Below, piece after piece: positions 15,212 to 22,595 of a stretch of DNA of 22,744 nucleotides. A program made the translations under genes and the position numbers. Position 1 is the first letter of the stretch, and each line of letters starts with the position of its first letter. The notes below the pieces were generated by a model. The model was not told where the DNA came from. It worked only from the letters and a program-made list of their open reading frames with translations, and did no database searches. Origin of the DNA: an uncultured Spartobacteria bacterium (lineage in GTDB: Bacteria > Verrucomicrobiota > Verrucomicrobiia > Chthoniobacterales > Terrimicrobiaceae); the NCBI GenBank assembly GCA_937960895.1, contig CALCJD010000101.1, positions 1 through 22,744 of the forward strand, in the 5' to 3' direction.

Positions 15212-16066
15212 ATGCTTCCCTCCGACACCCGTCTGACCATTGAAGACTGGTCGTCCCTTCGCGCCCGGCTGCTTTGGTGTTACGAGGGCAAGGTCGCGGA
15301 GGAGCATCTGCGGGGCAGTTCCCAGGTTCGCCATCTCACCGCGTGGGGCATCCGAAGCGGGGAGGTGGAGGTGACCATGCGGGGACGCACCCTGCGGGCG
15401 GAGGCCGGGGAATGGATTTTCTCAGGACCCGAATGGCGCTCGCAGGAATTCTCCCGGGGGGCCCGGTTGACCTCCATCAACTTCCATCTCGAGTGGCCCT
15501 CGGGCGATTCCTTGGTCGCCCCCTTTCTTGTCCTGCGGGATGACGAACATCCGGCCCTCACCCGCGCCTCCCGTCCCCTGCTCGCGCTGCTGCGGCGGGA
15601 ATTTCCGGGCGTCCGTCACGACCTGCAAAGCCACCCGGCCAGTCCGACGACATTTTTCCGGCTTCAGGAGAAATTTTCCGCCTGGGTGGCCGCGTATCTG
15701 GAGACCATCCAGTCCGCCGGGGAGCGACCCACCCGCATGCGGGGCGTGGACCCCCGGGTGATGGTCGCTCTGCGCCTCCTCGACCGGCATCGGTGGAGCG
15801 ACCCTTTCTCGGAAAGGAACCTCGCGGAAAAAACAGGCCTCAGCGTCGGCCACCTCGACCGGCTCTTCGTCCGCCAGATGGGGATCACTCCTCGCCGTTA
15901 CCTGCAAAAACGCCGTCTGGAGTCGGCAAAGGCCATGCTTCGCGAGCCCCGCCTGACCATCAAGGAGATCGGATACGAACTCGGCTTTTCCTCTGCGGCT
16001 CATTTTTCCCATTGGTTCCGCCGCGCCACCGGGGAATCCCCCCGCACCTTCCGGGCCGGGGGATGA
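15212..16066 (+). CDS. AraC-family transcriptional regulator
   Basis: A 284-residue regulator. Residues about 1-150 look like a cupin-type ligand-sensing domain (VRHLTAWGIRSGEVEVTM, then the GEWIFSGPEWRSQEFS strand-turn region). Residues about 185-284 form the two helix-turn-helix units of AraC/XylS proteins: PFSERNLAEKTGLSVGHLDRLFVRQMGITPRRYLQKRRLESAKAML, then LTIKEIGYELGFSSAAHFSHWFRRATGESPRTFR, matching the family signature. A TTG at 15176 would extend it by 12 codons, but it overlaps the -35 box and makes an unlikely start; ATG 15212 lies immediately downstream of a perfect -10. It probably senses a sugar or sugar-derived compound and controls the divergent oxidoreductase and perhaps itself. 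The ligand is unknown. Confidence 0.93.
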   Translation: MLPSDTRLTIEDWSSLRARLLWCYEGKVAEEHLRGSSQVRHLTAWGIRSGEVEVTMRGRTLRAEAGEWIFSGPEWRSQEFSRGARLTSINFHLEWPSGDSLVAPFLVLRDDEHPALTRASRPLLALLRREFPGVRHDLQSHPASPTTFFRLQEKFSAWVAAYLETIQSAGERPTRMRGVDPRVMVALRLLDRHRWSDPFSERNLAEKTGLSVGHLDRLFVRQMGITPRRYLQKRRLESAKAMLREPRLTIKEIGYELGFSSAAHFSHWFRRATGESPRTFRAGG

Positions 16067-16073
16067 AGATTTC

Positions 16074-16102
16074 TTGTTGCCTGTGGAGCTCCAACGTGTA
16101 TT
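16074..16102 (+). promoter_or_regulatory. Possible tRNA-Val promoter
   Basis: TTGTTG (16074-16079), a 17-base spacer and TGTATT (16097-16102), 17 bases before the tRNA. Matches to consensus are moderate (3/6 and 4/6), but spacing and position fit a stable-RNA promoter. Confidence 0.4.
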
Positions 16103-16119
16103 TTCACCCTCCCCGACGC

Positions 16120-16194
<75 letters not shown>

Positions 16195-16202
16195 TCCCCC
16201 CT

Positions 16203-16220
16203 TTCGCGACCGTTCGCGAC
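16203..16220 (+). repeat. Duplicated TTCGCGAC beside the tRNA 3' end
   Basis: Two copies of TTCGCGAC separated by two bases. Because TCGCGA is self-complementary, the pair can also fold as a 6-bp hairpin with a CCGT loop, extended imperfectly by CTTT/AAAG. There is no T-run after it, so it is not a good terminator. It may be part of an old attachment region or a recombinase-binding site. Confidence 0.45.
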
Positions 16221-16239
16221 AGAAAGCGCCAAATCCCGT

Positions 16240-16515
16240 CTAGCGCTTGTATTTATCAGGGTTTCCGGGCCATCGCCGGTCTCCAGCGTTGCGACAGCAT
16301 CCGACAGCTTCGGCCCCCGTTCCGCCTAAATTTTGTGAGCATATTTGTGAGCATGTCTCCGGGTAGAAGGAAGGGAGCGCGTCGATGGTCTCACGCAGGG
16401 GCAGCAGCTCCGCAGCCGTGTACGTGTTCAGGGTCAGCCGGAGATCGCTGTGCCGCATGACCTCCTTGACCAAGGCCGGCGCCGCCCCCGTGGCCGGAAA
16501 AAGGTTGGCTCTCCG
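16240..16515 (-). pseudogene. Truncated tyrosine recombinase/integrase (C-terminal remnant)
   Basis: The minus-strand frame carries a recognisable integrase C-terminus: ANLFPATGAAPALVKEVMRHSDLRL, then LNTYTAAELLPLRETIDALP, with the box containing MRHSD and the catalytic Tyr in NTYT. The tail has CSQICSQNLGG, a motif I associate with integrases of this bacterial group. The N-terminal arm-binding part and the first catalytic Arg box are missing. The frame stays open further upstream, but similarity fades near 16515, and the DUF5672 gene ends at 16570, so the 5' part was deleted. It lies just beyond tRNA-Val, the typical site for genomic-island integrases, and points towards it. It is likely inactive. 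The exact breakpoint is uncertain. Confidence 0.75.
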
Positions 16516-16569
16516 CCCAAAAATGGGGACGGGGTCGCGGTGTTTGGGATCACCCGCGGTCCCGAAAGC

Positions 16570-17181
16570 TCATTGCAGACGCAGCCGGCCGTCCCGGCCC
16601 GTGCATCCGTGAAAACCGAAGGTGTTGCCGGGGACGGGATCCCATTCGACGGCGAACCGTTGGGCCACTTCGAGCGGTGCAAATTTCATCCCCCGTTCCT
16701 CGAGACGGTCACGGTGGATCTGGCAAATCTGGATGTCCTCGTTGATTCCCTCCCAGAACTTCAGCCGCGAACATTCACTGACAAGCGCCCGGCTCCGCAG
16801 GGAAAATCCCCCGTTGCCAACACGGTGCCTCCCGATGCGGCGGGCCCATTTCACCGGCCAGGGAGCGCCGATGTAGTCGTACTGCAGCCACTCGGGGTTC
16901 CACAGGTCGGGATGAATGATGTAGCCGTCGTTCTGGACGACCAGGACGTGTGTGCCGACGACATGATGCTCAAGCTCCTGCATGCAAAACCGCGAATAGG
17001 CATGAACGTCCCCCTGGGGGAACGGGATCCACTCATAGGGTCCGGGTGGCGGTTCGGAGGGACAACACACCTTCGCCGCGGCGAAAAATCCGGCCGGCAT
17101 GGCCGCCAGGCAATGCTGCACGCAGAGCCAAGGCCTTGCCCCGGGGCGTCCGTCGGCGGTGATGAGGGTGATTTCGCTCAT
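16570..17181 (-). CDS. DUF5672 family protein (putative glycosyltransferase-like)
   Basis: A 203-residue soluble protein with the DUF5672 pattern: ITLITADGRP at the N-terminus, HHVVGTHVLVVQNDGYIIHPDLWN in the middle, then the YDYIGAPWP and RVGNGGFSLRSRALV blocks and NEDIQICQIHRDRLEERGMKFAP. The arrangement of D (QNDGY) and the NGGFSLR block resembles GT-A-type sugar transferases, and DUF5672 members are often found in glycan-related loci (family knowledge). No signal peptide or membrane segment is seen. The ATG at 17181 has no Shine-Dalgarno; just upstream a small palindrome CATTT-CA-AAATG lies at 17187-17198. Its 3' end abuts the integrase remnant, so it may be leftover island cargo. The acceptor and donor are unknown. 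Confidence 0.85.
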   Translation of the reverse strand: MSEITLITADGRPGARPWLCVQHCLAAMPAGFFAAAKVCCPSEPPPGPYEWIPFPQGDVHAYSRFCMQELEHHVVGTHVLVVQNDGYIIHPDLWNPEWLQYDYIGAPWPVKWARRIGRHRVGNGGFSLRSRALVSECSRLKFWEGINEDIQICQIHRDRLEERGMKFAPLEVAQRFAVEWDPVPGNTFGFHGCTGRDGRLRLQ

Positions 17182-17460
17182 ATTGGCATTTCAAAATGTC
17201 CGTCCTAACTGCGTTCCCGCGCCGCCCGCGGCCGTGCGTTCCACCGTTTTCACAGGCTCTTTTTTTTTTGCGGACGCATATTGGGCCGGAACCAAGTTTC
17301 GGGGCAAGGAGGATGTCCGCGAAACCGCCGCATCTTTCCGACTTTCTTTCCCCCACCGGCGGAAGCCGCACCCGGGGTTCCTATTTTTCCGGCTCGACCG
17401 GGATCCGGTGAGAGGCGTTACAAAAGAACCAGAATCCACCAAACCCTTCCGTCCGCCTGC
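17182..17460. other. Intergenic region between divergent DUF5672 and LacI genes
   Basis: These 279 bases hold no convincing gene. Near the left end is CATTT-CA-AAATG (17187-17198). A T10 run lies at 17260-17269. A GGAGG touches an ATG at 17310-17312 with no spacing and opens only a 32-codon frame, so I do not call it. A weak -10-like TACAAA occurs near 17420, before the LacI start. Promoters for both flanking genes must lie here, but I cannot place them with confidence. Confidence 0.5.
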
Positions 17461-18528
17461 ATGAACACCCCTCCATCGATGGCCGAGATCGCCCGGCGGG
17501 CCGGTGTGGCGAAGTCCACCGTCTCCCTGGCCCTTCGCAACGATCCGCGCATCACGGTGCGCCAGCGGAAACGCATTCAAAAACTGGCCGCGCAGATGGG
17601 CTACCAGACCAATGCCCTGGTCGCCCGCCTGATGGCGGAATTGCGCCAATCGCGCCGGCAAAAACATGTCGCCTCCCTGGCAGTCATCAACCTGTGGAAG
17701 GGACCCGCGGAAGCCAATCTGCAGACCCGCAACGCCCAGTCCTGGCTGGAGGGATTCCAGGACCGTGCGGCGCAGATGGGCTACAGCATCGACCGGTTCT
17801 GGCTCAATGACCCGGAGGTGAAACCCGCGCGGCTCGCCCGCATTCTCGAAGCGCGCAACGTCCAGGGGGTCGTTTTCTTCGGAGTGCGCGACGAGGACTG
17901 TCTGGTCGGGGCCCGCGCCATCTGGATGCGGTTTCCCTCCGTGGTGACCGGCGCGCGCCTGCGCAAGCCGCCCCTCAGCTTCGTCATGAACGACCAATAC
18001 CACGCCGCCGCGCAGGCGTGCCGCCAACTGACCACCACGGGATATCGCCGCATCGGAATCGTTCTCGACCGCTGGGTCGACAAAGTGGGGGAACATCGCT
18101 ACATCGCGGGATACCTCACCGCTCTGGGAGATGCCGCCCGATCCGTCCCTCCCCTGATCCTCGAACCGGGCCGCCCGGATGAAAAATATCCGCGCCAGGC
18201 CCACCGCCGGCATTTTGCCGACTGGGTGCGCCGCCACCGACCCGACGCCTGCCTTTGCATCAACAGCTATCTTTTGGACTGGCTGACCGAAATGGGGGTG
18301 GCAATTCCCGGAGAGATGGGATTCGCCCTGCTCGACCTGCCCGAAGACCTCAGGGGACGCGTCGCAGGCATGGACCCCCGCTCCCGCGAAACCGGCAAAA
18401 AGGCCATCGACGTGCTGGTCGCGCAGCTGCACCGCGGGGAATTGGGCATTCCGGAAATTCAGACCGGGACCATGATCGAAAACCAATGGGTGCCCGGTGA
18501 CACGGTCGCCCGCCGCCACCGGACGTAA
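17461..18528 (+). CDS. LacI-family transcriptional regulator
   Basis: A 355-residue repressor-type protein. Residues 7-55 are the LacI helix-turn-helix and hinge helix: MAEIARRAGVAKSTVSLALRN, then ITVRQRKRIQKLAAQMGYQTNALV. The rest is a periplasmic-binding-protein-like sensor: VQGVVFFGVRDED, a TTGYRRIGIVLDRWVD block for the hinge strand, then RRHRPDACLCINSYLLDWLTEMGVAIPGEMGFALLDLP and a final REtGKKAIDVLVAQLHRGELGIPE segment, all typical of LacI members. The open frame extends 60 codons upstream, but that part is not conserved-looking, and ATG 17461 places the DNA-binding domain at the N-terminus. It lies 109 bases before the glycoside hydrolase gene in the same direction and probably regulates the downstream sugar genes and itself. 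The inducer is unknown. Confidence 0.93.
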   Translation: MNTPPSMAEIARRAGVAKSTVSLALRNDPRITVRQRKRIQKLAAQMGYQTNALVARLMAELRQSRRQKHVASLAVINLWKGPAEANLQTRNAQSWLEGFQDRAAQMGYSIDRFWLNDPEVKPARLARILEARNVQGVVFFGVRDEDCLVGARAIWMRFPSVVTGARLRKPPLSFVMNDQYHAAAQACRQLTTTGYRRIGIVLDRWVDKVGEHRYIAGYLTALGDAARSVPPLILEPGRPDEKYPRQAHRRHFADWVRRHRPDACLCINSYLLDWLTEMGVAIPGEMGFALLDLPEDLRGRVAGMDPRSRETGKKAIDVLVAQLHRGELGIPEIQTGTMIENQWVPGDTVARRHRT

Positions 18529-18584
18529 AGGTCTCCCCCCGCCAAAAGTCCCGTCGTTTATCGAACGGTTCTACGAAGGCACGT

Positions 18585-18637
18585 TTGACAGCTTCCTGCA
18601 TTGGGGAAAATGAAGTGGTTCAATCGTTGACCTTCCT
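18585..18637 (+). promoter_or_regulatory. Possible promoter and operator of the glycoside hydrolase operon
   Basis: A perfect -35 hexamer TTGACA is at 18585-18590. No -10 of good quality sits at the standard 17-base spacing (GAAAAT at 15 bases is the best). A nearby dyad TCAA-TCG-TTGA (18620-18630, imperfectly extended to GGTTCAA...TTGACC) lies just before the ATG at 18638 and is a candidate binding site for the adjacent LacI protein. A second small dyad GAAC-G-GTTC is at 18563-18571. Confidence 0.35.
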
Positions 18638-20131
18638 ATGGCCTCACTTTCTTCCCCTGCCCCGTCCGCCGAAACCCCGAAAAACGCTCCCGTCTTTGCG
18701 GATTTTCCGGGTCTCACCTTTCTCGGAAAACTCAAGACACGCCGCAGCACCGAAATCGCCTCGTCGGCGCTCGGCGTGGGATTCGAAACCCTCGACCGGG
18801 ACATGTGGGATCCCAACCAGGCGTGGCCGGTCCTGGATGAACTCGGCGTGAAATGGGCCCGCGTACAGACCGGCTGGACCAAGACGGAACGGGAGCCCGG
18901 ACGCTACGAATTTGCCTGGCTCGACGAGATCGTGGACAAACTGATCGCCCGCGGGGTCCAGCCCTGGCTGAGCCTCAGCTACGGCAACCGCCTCTACACC
19001 GAGGGCGCCAGCGCCACCGGAGTCGGTTATCCGCCCATCAAGACCGAAGCCGAACGCACGGCATGGGGCAACTATGTGCGCGCCGTGGTGCGGCATTTCC
19101 GGGACCGGGTGACCCACTACGAGGTGTGGAACGAACCCGACCTGCTGTCCTTCTGGAAACACGGCCCGCGCGCCAAGGAATACGTGGACCTCGTCCGCCT
19201 CAGCGCCAAACCGCTGCGCGAGGAACAGCCCGATGCCAAATTGATCGGCGGCGCCATCGCCTGGGGCATGACCCCCTGGAGCATCAAGTTCCTCGAGGAC
19301 TGCATGAAGGAGGGCCTGCACGAACTGGTGGACATCATTTCCTACCACGGCTACAAATCCATCCCGGAGCGCCACAGCACGCAGGAATTCCCCGCCTTCC
19401 GTCATGTGCTCGACAAATACAAACCGTCCCTCATCGCCTGGCAGGGCGAGGCCGGTGTGCAGTCCTACGTTCCCGAAAAGGCGCGCGGAGTCGGGGCCCT
19501 GTCCACGATGAAATCCAGCGAGGCCATCCAGGCGCGCATGCTTCTGCGGCGGTTCCTTCTGGAACTGAGCAACGGAGCCGCCATGAGCAGCTATTTCCAC
19601 ATGGCGGACTTTGCCCACTACGCCGATTTCAAGGAGACCTTTCACTACGGCCTGGTCCGCCTGAAGGACGGTTCGCGGAAGCCTTCCTATTTTGCCATGC
19701 AAACGCTGGCCACGCTGCTCTGCGATCCGATGGAACCGGCCCGCGGACGCACCTCGTGTCACATGAGCGTTCTCAGCGACACCAAGGATCCGCGCGCGAC
19801 GAAGGCCACGACCTGGCATGCCAACTTTGTCAAAAACGACATCCCGGTTCACGCCTGGTGGCTGCCCATTTCGGTGGAGGAGGATCCGGTGATCCAGCAG
19901 GTCGACATGACCCTCTGGATTGACGGCGACCTGCGTCTGGAGGATCCCGTATTGATCGAACCCGTCACCCAGGAGGTCTATGCGGTTCCGCTCGAATGGG
20001 ACAAGCGCACCTGCGCCGAGACATGGATGCAGCCCGATCCGGAAGCCGAAGGCGTGCGGGTTTTCCGTCCCCTGCCCATCAGCAACAGTCCGCTCATCCT
20101 CACCGACCGCTCCATCGTGGACCTCCTCTGA
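18638..20131 (+). CDS. Clan-A glycoside hydrolase (GH39/GH5-like), probably cytoplasmic
   Basis: A 497-residue (beta/alpha)8-barrel hydrolase. Clan-A signatures are present: LGVKWARVQTGW near residue 70, and YEVWNEPDLL with the presumed acid/base Glu166 in WNEP. A second Glu271 in IAWQGEAGVQS is in the position expected of the nucleophile. About 100 C-terminal residues form a beta-rich accessory segment (HAWWLPISVEEDP...DMTLWIDGDLRLEDPVLIEP). The family assignment between GH39-like and other clan-A families is uncertain. No signal peptide is seen, so it should act on imported oligosaccharides or glycosides. It follows the LacI gene and precedes a sugar-acid dehydratase and an SDR by 10 bases, indicating a catabolic operon. 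The substrate is unknown; xylosides, fucosides and galactosides are all compatible. Confidence 0.82.
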   Translation: MASLSSPAPSAETPKNAPVFADFPGLTFLGKLKTRRSTEIASSALGVGFETLDRDMWDPNQAWPVLDELGVKWARVQTGWTKTEREPGRYEFAWLDEIVDKLIARGVQPWLSLSYGNRLYTEGASATGVGYPPIKTEAERTAWGNYVRAVVRHFRDRVTHYEVWNEPDLLSFWKHGPRAKEYVDLVRLSAKPLREEQPDAKLIGGAIAWGMTPWSIKFLEDCMKEGLHELVDIISYHGYKSIPERHSTQEFPAFRHVLDKYKPSLIAWQGEAGVQSYVPEKARGVGALSTMKSSEAIQARMLLRRFLLELSNGAAMSSYFHMADFAHYADFKETFHYGLVRLKDGSRKPSYFAMQTLATLLCDPMEPARGRTSCHMSVLSDTKDPRATKATTWHANFVKNDIPVHAWWLPISVEEDPVIQQVDMTLWIDGDLRLEDPVLIEPVTQEVYAVPLEWDKRTCAETWMQPDPEAEGVRVFRPLPISNSPLILTDRSIVDLL

Positions 20132-20141
20132 TTCCGGCTCC

Positions 20142-21317
20142 ATGAAACTCCGCCGCCTCACCACGCACATCTGCGACGCCTTTCGCACCAACTGGGTCTT
20201 CGTGAAGATCGAAACCGCCGACGGTCTCGTCGGTTGGGGCGAGGCCACCCTGGAGTATCGCGAACACACCGTCGACTGGGCGCTGCGGGAACTGGAGCGG
20301 GGACTGAAGGAACGCGATCTCGAAAACATCGAAGCGTGGTGGCAGGATGCCTACCGCGACGCCTACTGGCGGGGCGGCCCGGTCCTGACAAGCGCGCTTT
20401 CCGCCGTGGAAATGGCCCTCTGGGACATCCAGGGCAAGGCTCTCGGCGTTCCGGTCCATCGGCTCCTTGGCGGCAAGGTGCGCTCCGAGGTACCATGTTA
20501 TGCCAATGCGTGGTTCGCCGGAGCCCGGGAACCCGCCGAGTTCGCGGAGAAGGCGCGGGAGGCGGTCGCCATGGGCTACAGGGCGCTGAAATGGGATCCG
20601 TTTGGAGCGGCCTTCCGGACGCTGTCCGCCGCGGAAATGCGCAAGGCGCTCACCGTGGTCGAGGCGGTGGTCAACGCGGTAGGCGACGCGGCCCGCATCA
20701 TGATCGAGGCGCACGGACGCTTTGAACTGCCCTGCGCGCGGCGCATCGCGCGGGCCCTGGAGGACTTTGACGTCCACTGGCTCGAGGAACCCCTCATTCC
20801 CGGCAACCTCGAAAACTACGCCCGTCTGCGCCGGGAGACCCGCACGCCCATTTCCCTCGGCGAGCGGCTTTACACCCGCTGGGATTTTCGCGAGGTGTTC
20901 GAAAAGGGATGCGCCGATTTCATCCAGCCGGACGTCTCGCACGCCGGCGGAATTTGGGAACTGCGCAAGATCGGCGCCCTGGCAGAACTTTGGCAGATCG
21001 GGTTCTGTCCGCACAATCCGTCCGGCCCCGTGGCCAACGCCGCCACCCTGCAACTTGCCGCCTGCACGCCCAATTTCGAATTCCTCGAAACCATGGCCAC
21101 CGACGTGCCATGGAGAAAGGATGTCGCCCGGGAGGCGTGTCAATTTGTGGACGGTCAGATGACGATCCCCGAGGTCCCCGGTCTGGGCGTCGAAATCAAC
21201 GAGGAGGCGCTGGCCCGGTTTCCGTATCAGGTTCATGATCTCCGGCACTACACCGGAGCGCTCACCCAAATCCGTCCGCCCGACGCGACGGCCACTTTCA
21301 CCACCCGGAAGACGTGA
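20142..21317 (+). CDS. Mandelate racemase/muconate-lactonizing (enolase superfamily) sugar-acid dehydratase, galactonate-dehydratase-like
   Basis: A 391-residue enolase-superfamily enzyme. An N-terminal capping domain (MKLRRLTTHICDAF, VFVKIETADGLVGWGEATLE) precedes a barrel with Lys150 in KWDPFG, then metal-ligand regions IEAHGRF (E189, H191), LEEPLIP (E215/E216), ISLGERLYTRWDF (E241) and PDVSHAGGI, and the catalytic His291 in FCPHNPSGPVANAA. This arrangement is that of D-galactonate dehydratase and related aldonate dehydratases, except that the first metal ligand is Glu instead of the more usual Asp. Such enzymes convert aldonates to 2-keto-3-deoxy acids. It starts 10 bases after the hydrolase stop, and its stop overlaps the next ATG (TGATG). 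The substrate specificity (galactonate, fuconate, rhamnonate, others) cannot be read from sequence. Confidence 0.9.
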   Translation: MKLRRLTTHICDAFRTNWVFVKIETADGLVGWGEATLEYREHTVDWALRELERGLKERDLENIEAWWQDAYRDAYWRGGPVLTSALSAVEMALWDIQGKALGVPVHRLLGGKVRSEVPCYANAWFAGAREPAEFAEKAREAVAMGYRALKWDPFGAAFRTLSAAEMRKALTVVEAVVNAVGDAARIMIEAHGRFELPCARRIARALEDFDVHWLEEPLIPGNLENYARLRRETRTPISLGERLYTRWDFREVFEKGCADFIQPDVSHAGGIWELRKIGALAELWQIGFCPHNPSGPVANAATLQLAACTPNFEFLETMATDVPWRKDVAREACQFVDGQMTIPEVPGLGVEINEEALARFPYQVHDLRHYTGALTQIRPPDATATFTTRKT

Positions 21318-22114
21318 TGGCGGCACGAGTCCAATTCGATTTCTCCGGCCGGACCGTTCTGGTGACCGGCTCGACGCAAAACCTGGGGTTTACCATCGCC
21401 CAAGCCTTCGCCCGCAGCGGCGCCCGGGTCATCCTGCACGGACCCGAAACCGAACCGCTGGCGGCGGCCCGCGGAAAACTGCTTTCCGGCGAACCGCAAG
21501 CCCAGCTGGAAACCGTCCGCTTTGACCTCGCCCGGCCGGACGAAATCGAAGCCGCCTTTCGCGACCTCGAACAAACCGGACTCTCCCCGGACATCCTCAT
21601 CAACAACGCCGCGCATCTCGGACTCGGAACCTCCGGTTTTCTGGAACAGGAAACGGCCTTCTTCCGTGAAGTGATGGAGGTCAATCTCTTCGGGCCCCTG
21701 CAATGTTCCCGCCTGGCCGCGCAGGCCATGCGCCGGCGTGGCGGAGGACACATTCTTCACATCTCCTCACTGGCCGGCGAGCGGGCCATCTGGGGCCGCA
21801 GCGCCTACAACACCAGCAAGGCGGCTCTGGATGGATTGACCCGTTCCATGGCCCTCGAACTCGCTCCGCTGGGCATCCGGGTCAACGCCATCGCGCCCGG
21901 TTATGTGTGGACGCCCCGCTGGGACGGACTGGATCCCGAAACCGTCCGGACGCGACGGGACAACACCCCGGCCGGCGAACCGACGCTTCAGGAGGAAATC
22001 GCCGCCGTGGCCCTCTTCCTCTGCGCGGACGCCACCCCGACCCTGATCGGCACCAAGGTGGTCATCGACGGCGGCCTGCAGGCCCAGCAGGTGCCACGAA
22101 AAAATTCGGTCTGA
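21317..22114 (+). CDS. Short-chain dehydrogenase/reductase (SDR)
   Basis: A 265-residue classical SDR. The nucleotide-binding motif is TGSTQNLGFTIA, followed by NNAA in ILINNAAHLGLG, catalytic Ser151 in HISSLAG, and Tyr164/Lys168 in YNTSKAALDGLT. The C-terminus has the family IAPGYVWTPRWD and GTKVVIDGG segments. The ATG shares a base with the dehydratase stop (TGATG), so it is translationally coupled and part of the same catabolic operon. It could oxidise the sugar feeding the dehydratase or act on the 2-keto-3-deoxy product; FabG-like general activity is less likely given the location. A 12-base palindrome GCGGGATCCCGC at 22170-22181 lies beyond its stop, without a T-run. Confidence 0.92.
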   Translation: MAARVQFDFSGRTVLVTGSTQNLGFTIAQAFARSGARVILHGPETEPLAAARGKLLSGEPQAQLETVRFDLARPDEIEAAFRDLEQTGLSPDILINNAAHLGLGTSGFLEQETAFFREVMEVNLFGPLQCSRLAAQAMRRRGGGHILHISSLAGERAIWGRSAYNTSKAALDGLTRSMALELAPLGIRVNAIAPGYVWTPRWDGLDPETVRTRRDNTPAGEPTLQEEIAAVALFLCADATPTLIGTKVVIDGGLQAQQVPRKNSV

Positions 22115-22213
22115 TCCCCGCCCCACCCCCGGAGCACCCCCCATCGCCCTCGTTCCGGAAAACAACCCGGCGGGATCCCGCTCCCTCCCGTCATTTCCCC
22201 GTACCCATTTTTC

Positions 22214-22243
22214 TTGACGCGTAAGAAAATTCTTACACATTAT
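22214..22243 (+). promoter_or_regulatory. ArsR promoter with internal palindromic operator
   Basis: TTGACG (22214-22219), an 18-base spacer and CATTAT (22238-22243). Inside the spacer is GTAAGAA-AA-TTCTTAC (22221-22236), a perfect 7-bp inverted repeat with a two-base centre. An ArsR-type dimer bound there would block RNA polymerase, implying autoregulation. The ATG at 22254 is about 10 bases past the -10, so the leader is at most a few bases. Confidence 0.7.
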
Positions 22244-22253
22244 CCATGCCCGC

Positions 22254-22595
22254 ATGGCAATCCAATCCCAGAAAGGCGATGGCGGACCGGATGTTTTCGA
22301 TGCCATCAGTCATCCCGCCCGGCGGCGGATGCTTGATTTGCTTTGCGAATCCGAGCGCTCCGTGACGGCGCTCACGGGGAATTTTCAAATGAGCCGCCCG
22401 GCCGTTTCGCAACACCTTCGGGTTTTGCTGCAAGCCGGACTGGTCACAGAGCAGCGTCACGGCCGCGAGCGGCGTTACCGTCTGGTTCCGGAACGGCTCC
22501 GTCCCGTGCGCGAGTGGATCGCCCGCTATGAACTTTTCTGGGACGACCGGTTCCGTCGCCTGCAAAACCATCTGTCCCGGCAATCTCCAAAATGA
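22254..22595 (+). CDS. ArsR-family winged-helix transcriptional regulator
   Basis: A 113-residue DNA-binding protein. The winged helix is clear: VFDAISHPARRRMLDLLCESERSVTALTGNFQMSRPAVSQHLRVLLQAGLVTEQRHGRERRYRLVP. It lacks the Cys-rich metal site (ELCVCDL) of metal-sensing ArsR proteins; only one Cys is present (LLCES). It therefore belongs with the ArsR/SdpR-like regulators that pair with SRPBCC proteins. The start overlaps nothing; the stop overlaps the next ATG as ATGA, so the two are coupled. It likely represses its own operon through the palindrome in its promoter. The signal is unknown. Confidence 0.93.
   Translation: MAIQSQKGDGGPDVFDAISHPARRRMLDLLCESERSVTALTGNFQMSRPAVSQHLRVLLQAGLVTEQRHGRERRYRLVPERLRPVREWIARYELFWDDRFRRLQNHLSRQSPK

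Noticed and set aside
17310..17411. A 32-codon frame starting at an ATG directly abutting GGAGG
   Set aside because: The purine run touches the ATG with no spacing, other genes here do not use Shine-Dalgarno sites, and the peptide has no recognisable feature.
18644..20329. A 561-codon minus-strand frame
   Set aside because: It is antisense to the glycoside hydrolase, which has WNEP and barrel motifs.
22170..22181. Palindrome GCGGGATCCCGC after the SDR gene as a terminator
   Set aside because: It has no loop of useful size and no T-run; it may be chance.
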